From positions 1,612,001 to 1,676,000 of the forward strand of contig OZ345355.1 of the NCBI GenBank assembly GCA_977006965.1: DNA of 64,000 bases, given 5' to 3'. Each line of letters begins with the position of its first letter. Positions within the stretch are counted from its first letter, which is position 1. Below the pieces are notes generated by a model. It made no database searches, was not told the origin of the DNA, and saw only the letters and a list, made by a program, of their open reading frames with translations. The stretch is from Phymatolithon calcareum (lineage: Eukaryota > Rhodophyta > Florideophyceae > Hapalidiales). The position numbers and the translations under genes were made by a program. Below are positions 52,079-61,959 of this stretch, in pieces.

Positions 52079-52536
52079 TTTTTTCCGTTCAAGTTTATTT
52101 AAAAGCCCCACAGACTTCCGAAGATATGGGTAAGGCTTCCTCTGATGCTACCTACCTTTGTGCAGCTCACGAAGCGTCCACCAGAATGGCGGACGGGAAA
52201 ACTCAGGACTCAAAGTAGTCCTATCTCAGTCCTCTACGGGATTGTTGGTGCTTGGACTCGACCACTTTTTGCCTTGCATTCTGCGGATTAATACAGGCCT
52301 TCTTCGTTCTCCATGCGTTCTATGAGTGCATTGCTAAATAGTAAGAGCTCATCTAGCGCCTCTTCTGTTTCCAGTCGTTTTTCTCCTTCGAGTTCGTACC
52401 CTGCTAGCGTGCGTTCAAGGGTCTCCATATGCTCTCTGGCTCTGGTGCCGAATTCTTCAGTCATACTTGTTGTTGACACCTGTGGGAATCTGTCACAGGC
52501 ATACTGCAGCGCGAGTTGTCTGTGCTTCACCTTGGG
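52079..52536 (-). mobile_element. LINE group alpha-3, 5'-truncated, 13-14-bp duplication
   Basis: GCCTGTCAAACGGT occurs at 52065-52078 and 52537-52550. The coding part (VKHRQLALQYACDRFPQVST, ending ALIERMENEEGLY, stop at 52288) and UTR match the alpha layout. The tail is GTGGGGCTTTTAAATAAACT and A. Confidence 0.85.
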
Positions 52537-52569
52537 GCCTGTCAAACGGTGTATTCTAGCGGCCTCGAA

Positions 52570-52960
52570 AATTTTGCATTTGTCTTATACTATCATCAGA
52601 TGTCAATGGCTCGAGCCACGTCATTCTCGATTGCAGGGATCCACGTAGGCTTCCTCGTGATGCTGCTGAGTGTCCTAAGTTCATATTCTGTTTTTCTGCC
52701 AACCTCTTTAATCAATTATTGTGAGTTTCTTGGGAAAAATCCATATTGTGCAAAGAATCCTGTGTCTACTTTCTTTCACGATCATTGCTTGATGCGGTGG
52801 ACCATTCTTGGAAAACGCTACTTTCTGGAACGGCGTCCTTCTTGCTACTCCAGGACTCGTCGAAGGCCGAATCCATCGTGAAGGTCAGTTGCTGTGTTTG
52901 ATTCTCGAACGCAGTCATGCGTTTCGATTTCCAGCTGTGCCCCAGCGTCTTCTGTCTCTA
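52570..52960 (-). repeat. Dispersed repeat, copy 1
   Basis: Shares order and many words with 60470-60880, for example TGCTGAGTGT, CTTGGAAAACG, TGAAGGTCAGTTGC/TGAATGTCGGTTGC and TTCCAGCTGT. The minus strand would encode EDAGAQLEIETHDCVRESNT, related to DETEDAGAKLQLGTQD at about 39885. Confidence 0.5.
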
Positions 52961-52991
52961 CCACTACCTTTCGCAGTACTGTTCGTACAAA

Positions 52992-53035
52992 TATCTTGCC
53001 TTTTTAAATTTTAAAAAATTTAAAAAGGCAAGATA
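52992..53035. repeat. Hairpin, perfect 20-bp stem, 4-nt loop
   Basis: TATCTTGCCTTTTTAAATTT (52992-53011), TAAA, then its exact reverse complement (53016-53035). AT-rich centre. Confidence 0.95.
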
Positions 53036-54588
53036 CCTGTGCAAACCTGCGATATTTTCGAACTTGTGAACTCTTTTTTAAAAGAAGAGTTTGCAGGTTC
53101 GTATATCGATCTGTCCAACAACAAGCTGGGTGAGTTGAGATTGTTCCTCGCCGCTCTCTTTGAGAAAGCGCGACTGCGCTTTTCTTCCTTCGCTCCTGGT
53201 TGCACCATCATACCTAAAGGCATCACCATCGGGTGCTACGGCTTTGATCCCCTTCCACTATGTAAATAGTAGAAGATCTCGGCCGTCTCATTATCAGTCA
53301 CTCGTTACAGTTTCAGAATTCTTTAGCGGAGAATGACGTCTCTGATCTGCAGGTCTTTTGTCGTGGTCCGTTTTCTTTCTGCTGCCCATGTCTCTCTCTG
53401 GAGCTAGTGGCCAGCACAAATTATGCCTTTTTTAATAATGCTGCTTACCTGTCAAGAAGTCGTTTTTTTCGTCCGCTCACCAACCAAATAGACCCCACCT
53501 ATGGCCTTTTGGAACGGGCAAAGCTACTCCATGCGTCTGCAGACGACTTGATAGAGGGACCTTCTTGAGAATTCGATTTTTGCGTCCGCACTACCAGTCT
53601 GGAAAAGTCCGCAATTCCAGTCCCAAATATTTTCACTGGTAATGAGGACGCGGCACAGGATTGGCATGGCTGATGTGTTCATCTATGGGACTTTTTTCTC
53701 TTAACGATTTTTAGTTTTCGAAAGTGGAATTGCTTTTTAACTAAACTTTCGAGATGTTTCAAGTTTTTGCTCAAAAGTGTGCGAAAACAACTGAAGCGAA
53801 AGTTTGCAAATTAACACTGCACGCAAAGTCGGCCACTGAAAACCTATGCCGCTTCCTCGTAACCAGCCCGCGAAATAATGACTGGTAATGAGGACTTTTT
53901 GACTGGGTCTATGCCACGATTTTGATGAATTCTCAAGAAGGCCCCGCTGATAACTCATGAACAAAAATCTATATATTTCTTCCTCTTCTTCTCTCCTTTT
54001 CGAATAGTTGGGCGTCTCGGCCGCAAGAAAATGATAAAGGAGAGATAATAAGAATGAAAGAGAATGACTCGAGCCCTAACTGTAATAGAAAAAAGTTTCA
54101 AAAAAGCAATGAATGTATAGTGAAGGGAAAGGATTATCGATGTTCTGCGAGTTTCTGAAACAAAGTCAACATTGCGGTGCGAGCCGATGATAGGGCGAGG
54201 GATAATAGTACCGATGCGAGAGTGCATAAATTTTCTCCAGTTCGCGGTCACAAGTGATGATCCATGACTGGAAAATATTTAACGACACCTCTCTGACCTT
54301 CGGAACTATCCCTCGTGTATGGTATTCCTCTACAGCCGCCCCTTGTGCGCAGCCTTAGACAAGCGGTGTAAACTGATCTGCTTAATTGCGTGCAGCTGCG
54401 CTACCATGGTGCCGAAATGAGATCGTCGCAGACGGGCGTCGACAGTAGCCTCGGGATACTGCCAAGAATTCGCAAAAATATCAAAGTACATATTCTGTTG
54501 GGCTAGGTGATTATTGAAGATTTTAAGGACTATACTGTACATTCTGTCGACTAGCATCCAATTCTTGCTCGAGTTGTAAGTCGTGGAC
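53036..54588. other. No supported gene; beta-like remnant
   Basis: At 53485-53550 ACCAAATAGACCCCACCTAT and CCATGCGTCTGCAGACG resemble the beta UTR. Frames are otherwise short. Confidence 0.35.
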
Positions 54589-54603
54589 ACTCATACGAGA
54601 AGA

Positions 54604-54655
54604 AGAAGAAGTGTAAGTTTTTTATTTAAAAGTTACCAACGCATCTGCAGACGCT
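54604..54655 (-). mobile_element. 52-bp LINE group beta end
   Basis: ACTCATACGAGAAGA (54589-54603) and ACTCATTACGAGAAG (54656-54670) are near-identical flanks. Between them the minus strand has GCGTCTGCAGATGCGTTGGT and AACTTTTAAATAAAAAACTT with TTC repeats. Confidence 0.65.
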
Positions 54656-54895
54656 ACTCATTACGAGAAGAGAATCGGTGACTTTTTCAAGAATCATAAC
54701 ATGGGGGACTTCAGAACTAGAAGCCCTCAAAGGGAAGGCTACATGGGGCTCAATAAATCCAAACGACGTCGATTCAGAGCACCTGCAATAAGCTGCAGCG
54801 CACGAGCGACAAAGCGAGTGAATAGGCTCGTTATTTCAACAGAAGGGGAGGAGAGAAAATAGAGGGCCAATATTTCCATACATATCTCTGGCCAA

Positions 54896-55426
54896 TGGGG
54901 GAAATTGTAAGTTTTTATTTTAGATGCCCTCAACGCCAGAGTTCGCCGACACCAGAGCAGCTTCCCGTGTACTACATTTGCATTTTCTAAGCATATCGCA
55001 TCACACTATCATTTCTTCTGTCATTATAATCTCTAATTCTAATAGTCTGTCCATCGCCTGCATTGTTTCGCCCTCGGTCTCTCCGTTGAGTTGCGGTCTT
55101 GTGAGGTTGCGCTGTAGGGTCTCAAGGCTCTTCTTAGCTACCTCGTCGAAGTGCTCCACATAGGAAGAGGGGTTCCGTGGGGGGAAGCGTCCGACGTACC
55201 ATTTCACTGCCAGCATTCTGGCCAAAGCGCGGTCATATCGAAGGCGCCATTTGTGTATTATCCAAAGAAAAGAGTATCTATATTGTTCAACATCCCACCA
55301 GGGCAGTGATGGCTTCTGTATGGCAGAAAGAAATGTAAAGATCTTGCACCCAGCGAGCATCTCCCTTGCTGTAATTGGCGTACTGCCAAGACCAGCGGGA
55401 ATGGCATCTGAACTTGCCCTCTTCAA
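54896..55426 (-). pseudogene. LINE group delta C-terminus and 3' UTR
   Basis: A 141-codon frame (55426-55001) contains RMLAVKWYVGRFPPRNPSSY, TLQRNLTRPQLNG and ends LLELEIIMTEEMIV. The UTR holds GAAGCTGCTCTGGTGTCGGC and the tail GAGGGCATCTAAAATAAAAA. It is the best-preserved delta C-terminus. No RT remains. Confidence 0.65.
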
Positions 55427-55599
55427 CTGCTGAGTATTTTTCCGGGCTCATCGAGAAAAATTTTCGACGCCTTGATGTTTAAGTTCCGTAATGCAGCAAG
55501 GGAAACAGGCTTGGAATTTGAGGGTCCTGATTTTATATTTCAAGAACACTTGCGTGTCCAATTTGATGTATTTCTCTATTACCATTTGTACAGCGAAGC

Positions 55600-55775
55600 G
55601 TTTTCCCCCTCGAGGTCCAATTATGATCCCGAGCTAGGTTTTAGTAGCCCACCAGATCATGTCGCACCCGCTACTCGAAAACCAATATAGACTATACCCA
55701 TGGCTTCTTGGCACTCTCAAAGTTGCACCATGCATATGCAGGCGCGTTGGTAAATTTTAAATAGAAATCCTCATT
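55600..55775 (+). mobile_element. LINE group beta 3' UTR, old copy
   Basis: TTTTCCCCCTCGAGGTCCAA, CCACCAGATCATGTCGCACC, and CGCGTTGGTAAATTTTAAAT follow the beta order with about one change in six bases. Confidence 0.6.
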
Positions 55776-55824
55776 TATTCGACTTCCCGTGTAATCAGTC
55801 GCTTCCTTGAACGACAATGAGACT

Positions 55825-55902
55825 TTTTTTCCTTTCAAGTTTATTTAAATGCCCCACAGACTTCCGAAGATATGGGCAAGGCTTCCTCTGGTGCTACCTA
55901 CC
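55825..55902 (-). mobile_element. 78-bp LINE group alpha-3 end
   Basis: ACGACAATGAGACT flanks at 55811-55824 and 55903-55916. The insert is only the last part of the UTR plus tail (GTGGGGCATTTAAATAAACT, A-run). Confidence 0.85.
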
Positions 55903-55916
55903 ACGACAATGAGACT

Positions 55917-57354
55917 GTTAAATGTTTTTAAATTAGACTGTATTACCAGATCGAATGGTCGAGTCTGAGATAGAAAACGAGAAATATGGACGAAATGCTG
56001 AATCAGCACTGTTGATAAGCGGTTGCAAGGTAACGAGCCTTCGGGAGAATAAAACGGGTGTTTACTTCTAGCATCCATTCCGAGGATTATGGCTGGCGAA
56101 AAGCGAGGCAATAGACCTGGCAGAACGCTTTGGATGTTAGTGACCAAAGCGATTGCAGACGCTTGGGGCAACTTTCCGAAGATCATAGGGCTTCGAGGGG
56201 AAAAATATTCCAATGCACTGTTTCATGCGTAGCCGACGGGAAGTGAATCGGACGACTTCATGATTCTGACGCAGCCTTGGAAGCCGTGCGAATGTCCAAC
56301 TCTCGTAAGGTCTGGTCCTTAAGTATCATTGTATACTTTTCTTCATCGTCGCTTTACGGCCTAGATCTGTTCGATAGCAGCAGCTTTTAAACACCCTTTA
56401 AGTCCAAAGAAAGAATCTTATGAAGCTGATAATCTGTTTGCGCCAAGATAAATCAGACAGACTTTGTTAGGGTTTCCTGACATAGCATATTTTAAAAATG
56501 GAAAACCAACTATCGCATGTAAAATGTTTTAGATACGATTGCTCGTTCTCCGAAAGAATATTATTTATTAATAATAAGTCGTAATTATACTACGTCGTTT
56601 ACATACTCTTGCACAATCAGGGCTGAGTCTGAACGCAGGGAGCCGCTATTCTAATTGCCATCTGGACCTTATTGTCAAACTGTCAGAGTTAATTTCTCCC
56701 TCAACTTTGCGCGACGCGGAGAGAAAAGAATACGGCATACTTCACAACGGCGGGTGATGGCACTAACTTGACGAACTACTCGTCATTCTAACATTTCTGC
56801 AGGTGCTGAAGATAGATCAGAAGTGAAAGATTGTTTCCTACGTCCCTGCAGAGATCCTTTTATATAAGAGACTGCACAAATCTTTAGATGAACCGCCCTC
56901 GGATAAAATCGCTCATAGTTAATAACAGCAGGGGACTTGCTGTTCTAGTAGACGTCAAAGAATCCTGAACCCGTTGATCGCCACGATTTGGAACAAGATT
57001 CTTGTTTTCTCCAATGAATATATCAAAATTCTGACCTGACGACACTTACTGTACGCTGCTCGATGCATTTTCCATTACTCGCCGAAATTTTTGGTGGCAC
57101 GGAGAGTGGCATCTTAAGGGTTTATTACTTTCCCCCTAATGATTGTGCGCCATGTCTCAGATATGAGTGCGATGGACTGTACGCTGTATTCGTAGCTTTG
57201 AAGTCATATACTCGCCCCTTGATTTCTCTGCAGATTCAACGGACAGTCGGCGATATAATGACTTCTTCAGACGAGATCTACTTAAGCCTGCTAGTACGTC
57301 TCGTTCACCAAAAGTCTGGAAGGCACCCCACCGACCGTGCATCAGATTTACAAG
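55917..57354. other. No supported gene
   Basis: Short frames, AT-rich in 56390-56600. The end of the stretch should contain the promoter of the secreted-protein gene at 57355. Confidence 0.3.
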
Positions 57355-57657
57355 ATGGCTTCTACCTATGGGCTTCTCATCAAAATAGTCGCTCTTATGT
57401 TCCTGCTACTCTGTGTAACCGGATTTCCTATCGGGCATCACTACAATGCCGTCGATGATGGAAGAGAGTCTCAAGAATTCGCCGGGGACAGCACGCCACA
57501 GTCTGCTCGAGTCAAGAGCAAACCGCCAGCAAAGAAGCTCAAGCAGGAGACTGAAGGGCAGTGTTACCGTTGCGGTCTGAAAGGTTATCAATGTCCTTCG
57601 AGATGTGCGAATGTTCCATGTTATCTGAGACCGTTCGATTTTAGGTGTGGATTGTAG
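57355..57657 (+). CDS. Small secreted Cys-rich protein, 100 aa
   Basis: The frame has an upstream in-frame ATG at 57337; I prefer 57355, where MASTYGLLIKIVALMFLLL begins a textbook signal peptide with cleavage likely after CVTG or a little later (about residue 24). The mature part is polar and basic (SARVKSKPPAKKLKQE) and ends with six cysteines: CYRCGLKGYQCPSRCANVPC and a final RCGL, spacing C-x2-C-x6-C-x3-C-x4-C-x8-C. The stop is TAG followed directly by TAA. Length, secretion signal and cysteine-rich tail are typical of extracellular effector-like or cell-surface peptides; no family is recognised. Confidence 0.65.
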   Translation: MASTYGLLIKIVALMFLLLCVTGFPIGHHYNAVDDGRESQEFAGDSTPQSARVKSKPPAKKLKQETEGQCYRCGLKGYQCPSRCANVPCYLRPFDFRCGL

Positions 57658-58159
57658 TAATGGACGCTTACTACAAGCTACGGCTTCTTTAGACACTCGA
57701 CGCAAGTCCGAAAATTTTCTTTCTTCACTTGAAGTCCAAAGTTGCATCGATTAGCTATCTGGAAGGGATAGACGCCTTAGTACCTATTAAATCAGCGCTT
57801 ACTCCTTTTCATGTACCTTCTGGACAATCGGCTTCCTCGTTCTTAGTCATTGGATAGACAAATTTTGCCCTTCCTAATGCCAGATACAGTTCGGGTATTT
57901 TTAGTGCATATGTACTAACTTAAGCCAATGTCTATGTAGCGCCCGCTGTTATGTCGCTGTCCCAAGGCGGTCTCTTTTTCCTCTCGCGACTGTACGCCGC
58001 ACTACTTGGATCGCGAAAGTCATGCTGCTCGTGGTAGGTGATATGTTGGACCATACTTGCACGTGGCTCTCGTGTGTCTATGCGCTGCATCGCTGTCTTT
58101 TGCGTAGGTTGTAGAATATAAGCTAGTTAGTTCCTTCCTCTGAGTAAAGGAAGGTGGGG
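57658..58159. other. No supported gene
   Basis: 3' side of the secreted-protein gene; a polyadenylation word is not obvious. No frame is supported. Confidence 0.3.
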
Positions 58160-58620
58160 AGTTCTGGATTTAGGCTCGAATGCTCGGCTCGTAGCACGCT
58201 CAACGTGGCCTGCACGGCCCTTCGACCACGCGGAGTCGGAGCTCTTCCCAACCTTTTTGGACGCAACCGTCGTCATGCAAGCCAGCACGGAGACAACTGC
58301 GCTCAAGTTCTCTTTTCCCTTTTCGTGCGTTCGTTCGAAGGTCGACGGCCAAGCCAAGGTCGCCGTCTGAGGATGACGTCGTCCCTTTCCCGGAGGTTTC
58401 TGGACTTCGGCTCGAGTGCTTGGATCCTACACGCGTCACGCCTGCGAATCCCTTCGACCACGCGGAGTCGGTGACTTCCCATCCCTTCTTCACCGCAACC
58501 GTTTCGCCGCACAAGCCAGTTCGGTGACATTCGCGCTCAAGGCCCCTGTCCACTTTTCGCGTGTCTGTCTCAAGATCGACGACCAAGCCAAGGTCGCTGC
58601 CGGAGGACGACACCGACGTC
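58160..58620 (+). repeat. Tandem duplication, two units of about 226 bp
   Basis: Unit A (about 58160-58387) and unit B (about 58392-58620) share TTCGACCACGCGGAGTCGG, GCTCAAG and GACCAAGCCAAGGTCGC/GGCCAAGCCAAGGTCGC at equal spacing, with about 70 percent similarity by eye. Both strands are open in places (minus 58200-58613), but neither frame is convincing. Confidence 0.7.
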
Positions 58621-59282
58621 TACACGCTTAATCTGTCTGTTTGTCCTGGAGGTTTTGCTGGCTTGTCTTTCTTTCCTCCTCTTTTGTTTTGTCTCTCCCG
58701 CTCTTTTCTTCTCTCTCCTCTCTCGGGCTTTTCTCTCCCATGTGGCGTCGGGTTCTTTGGAGCCTGGCACTACAGTTTAAACCTCAAGTTTAAGGGGGAC
58801 CTTTGAACTCGGCCGAAAAAATGCGAAATTCCATCCTAGCATTATATTTTGTTCTAAGTAACCGTCCACATGGACTCGCGAAACGTGGAACCACCGCATT
58901 TGCTTTGGGTGGAATCGCCTAACGACGAGCGGCACGAAGAGAAGAAGCGGGCTTAAATTTAGCTAGCAGGATTAACACTCTGCCGTGCTCTAAGAGGTAA
59001 AAATAGAAGCACTGCTTTCTAGCACCATAGGAGGAAAAAGCATAAGCATTCATAATGTGAGTTAGGGGATTTAGAAAAAGCTGGAGAGAACCGACATGTC
59101 GTGCCCTTCATCACAGATGATAGCTCGAGCAGGGATTTGGAACAATTCGTCTCTCCTTCTCAATGGCACAGGAGCGAGACTTGTTCAGAGGCTAGTCGGA
59201 GGAAACTTTATAGGCTTCAAAGTGTACGCCTTCAAATTATGTTCACTGTGACAATATAAGAATGATCGAAAGGCAGTTCTGT
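58621..59282. other. Pyrimidine-rich tract and no gene
   Basis: 58640-58740 is almost pure C/T on the plus strand (for example CTTTCTTTCCTCCTCTTTTG). The rest shows no supported frame. Confidence 0.4.
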
Positions 59283-59295
59283 AAGTTTTTACAGA

Positions 59296-59475
59296 AGAAG
59301 AAGAAGAAGAAGAAGAAAGGTAGATTTTTATTTAAAAGTTACCAACGCATCTGCTGACGCTCGGGGCAACTTTCCTAAGGCCAAGGGGTTTTGGCTAGAT
59401 TCTGTCCTGAAGGGGTTTTCTTTTCTTGTTGGTGTGACACGACTCAGTGGACTACAAAAATCCACCTCTGGTCTC
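59296..59475 (-). mobile_element. 180-bp LINE group beta end, 13-bp duplication
   Basis: AAGTTTTTACAGA lies at 59283-59295 and 59476-59488. The minus strand reads ACCAGAGGTGGATTTTTGTA, AGGAAAGTTGCCCCGAGCGT, TTGGTAACTTTTAAATAAAA and seven TTC units. Confidence 0.85.
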
Positions 59476-59488
59476 AAGTTTTTACAGA

Positions 59489-59843
59489 GGCAATATGGTA
59501 CACTACACATTTTCTAACTGCAACCCTTCTAACTGAAATACCTGCACATCCGAAATCAGAGTACCTCTCCCGACCCAAAGAAGGCTTAATTAACTCATTC
59601 ATTTTGCGTATTCCCGTTGTGGAGCTAGCAACATTTTGAGAGCCTAAGCTTCTTCAATTCTAATCTATTTGTTACGAGTCTGACTGCTGCTTGCACGTCG
59701 AGTTCCGGGACGTCCGCAAAGATTGATTCTGGGGTTGGTCGGACGCAGAGAAGTAGCACATGACAAACCAAGCGACTTTCATCCATCTTAAGCATGTGCC
59801 CGAGTACGTACACAGCACTGTTGAGGACGTATGATGCAAGGGA
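59489..59843. other. No supported gene
   Basis: A minus-strand frame (59885-59625) contains VLGHMLKMDESRLVCHVLLL, a pattern also seen in LINE RNase H regions, but it is too short to call. Confidence 0.3.
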
Positions 59844-59905
59844 AGCGGTCCCCACAGCACCACTTGCACATGCGCACATGTGCAAGTGGTGCAGTGGGGA
59901 TCGCT
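59844..59905. repeat. Hairpin, 29-bp stem with two mismatches
   Basis: Arms AGCGGTCCCCACAGCACCAC... (59844-59872) and 59877-59905, with a CGCA loop. The inner 16 bp pair perfectly. Confidence 0.9.
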
Positions 59906-60096
59906 AGTGCTACGCAATATCAAAATTATTTCTCAGGGTCGAAAAACGAAATAACAAGTTTGTTGATCTTGTTGCGAAGAATAAATTTTTTTCGTGCCAC
60001 GCGCGCGAATAATTTATTTTTCGAGCGAAAATGATGGAGCATTTTTTTAAAGCTGTCAAAGACGGTAACAAAAAAAAGAGCATTTTGACAGCCTCT

Positions 60097-60200
60097 GAAA
60101 GGTGTGGACTTTTCCTAAGTTGAGACACATTGCGACTCAACTTGAGGAAAGTCAGCATCTTTCAAAATGTGTATTCTACTAGTCTTGAAATTTTTCACTT
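60097..60200. repeat. Imperfect hairpin and dispersed repeat
   Basis: GACTTTTCCTAAGTTGAG (60107-60124) pairs with CTCAACTTGAGGAAAGTC (60136-60153); weaker pairing continues outward through GAAAGGTG and its mate CATCTTTC. The right half in inverted orientation matches 3908-3960. Confidence 0.7.
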
Positions 60201-60279
60201 GCCCTATTTAGAAGTGCATAGTGTCATGCCAATCCTAAGTCAAGCTCAGCAGACTTCGCATTACAAAGTATATCGGAGT

Positions 60280-60460
60280 ATGTTTCCCCCTCGAGGTTCA
60301 ACCCTGATCCAGAGGTATATTTTGGTACCCCACCAGATGGTGTCGCACCCACTTGTCGAAAATCAAGTCAGAGCCTTGCTATGCTCGCATGGCACTCGCA
60401 ATGTTGCCCCAAGTGTCTACAGATGCGTTGGTAACTTTTAAATAAAAATCTACACTTCTT
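60280..60460 (+). mobile_element. LINE group beta 3' UTR
   Basis: TTTCCCCCTCGAGGTTCAAC, CCCCACCAGATGGTGTCGCA, GATGCGTTGGTAACTTTTAA and ATAAAAATCTACACTTCTTC. It is the most complete beta UTR; no flanking duplication was found. Confidence 0.7.
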
Positions 60461-60469
60461 CTTATAGTA

Positions 60470-60926
60470 TTATGTCAATAGCTCAAGACACGTCCTTCTC
60501 TTTTGCATGGGGCCGTTTAAGCTTCCTCAGGATACTGCTGAGTGTTTCAACTACCCATGCTCCATGACTGCCCGTTTCTTCAATCTTTTTCTATGGGTTT
60601 CTCTGTAAGTCACCTACGAATCATCTTGCACAAAGAGCTCTGTGTCAGTTTTCTTTCATGAGCACTGCTTTGTGCGGTTGATTATTCTTGGAAAACGATA
60701 TTTTCCTTGCACGGCGTTCTCCTTGCTGCTCCGACACTCGCCTGATCCCGGATCCATCTTGAATGTCGGTTGCAGTGCTCCAGTCTCGAACGTAGTCAAG
60801 AGTTTCTTGTTCCAGCTGTACCCCATCGTCTTCTTTCCGTTCTACTATCTTTCTCAATCTTCGCCATAACCTGGAAACCAGGGTTTGTAGGTGCAACTCC
60901 CATGGTTCTACTTGAAATAGCTTCAT
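60470..60926 (-). repeat. Dispersed repeat, copy 2
   Basis: Partner of 52570-52960. The minus-strand frame 60926-60645 contains RRLRKIVERKEDDGVQLEQE and TATDIQDGSGIRRVSEQQG, which lines up with copy 1. It may be part of an unrecognised mobile element ORF. Confidence 0.5.
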
Positions 60927-61956
60927 TAGTCGCCTTCAGTGCCGCACTGCGCACTTTTCGATCAGTACCGCTGCAATGCCTTTTCGGATTTTCACTTTTG
61001 CTTTCGATGCGCGGATTGTGACCGTACTTCAGAAACCTGCTCGCAGACCGGGTTCGAATTTGCAAGATAGGTTTCAACAAAAGAGAAAAGCATAAAACAG
61101 GAAAATAGTTCACAGAAACACCAATCATTCTTATTAGTTTGCTACCACGGCAAAGGGCGAGCCGCCGCATTCGATGTTCTTGTCAGCGAAAGGCATATAC
61201 ATCAAAATCTTTAATCTGTCTCTCGTGTCATAGGCGGAAGCTCAATGGCATAATTCTTTCCGTGTTGTGAACTTACGTGACCCAATTGGCTATTCCAGAC
61301 TAATATAATTGGTTTTTGAAAATCTCTGATTCACTATCTCGACGTATTCCAGTGCGTCATTTTATTAAGTATATTTGAAGGTACCATGTGTCCAATCTTG
61401 AGGAATTTCGCCACCTGGGGTTCATTACACTTGCTTCAAATCTCTTGGAGAAACATTCATTCCGTGTTCATTAGCAGCACTTCAATTGATCGCTTCAACT
61501 TCTGCTTTTCTTCATTGTTGCAACTGCGTTTGGCTTCTGTCGAATTTTGCGGAATATTTTAGATTTTATGTTTACAGAGGACTCGATGTGCCATAACTGT
61601 GCAATTCAGCTACTCTTTCTAATTTGCAATACGTTAATGTCTATTTGACGAATCCGCTCAATTGAGCGGCGATTTAAAAGCTCGAAAAAATGGATAACGC
61701 AAATTCAAAACAGCTCGCTCACACCATATTCGTAAAGCCGGGTTTACCTTCTGTGCGAGGAGTATCCACACTTCTACCTTCATTTCGCTTCGTTCGGCGC
61801 TAGCAACGAAAATATGTTGGTCTCTCCGAAGTACCAGACCTGCTATTCCACTAGAAAGAGACCGGCCGCCCGCGGTCGGTACATCAGTACACACTAAGGC
61901 AGCACCGGTGACGGTTCTCGTAGAGTGCTATAGACTATACGGAGCCTTTTCGAAGT
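60927..61956. other. No supported gene
   Basis: Frames on both strands are short and unrelated to other repeats in the window. Confidence 0.3.
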
Positions 61957-61959
61957 CAA

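Noticed and set aside
61040-61060. GGGTTCGAAT as tRNA B box
   Set aside because: No matching A box or cloverleaf could be drawn around it. No tRNA or rRNA gene was found anywhere in the window.
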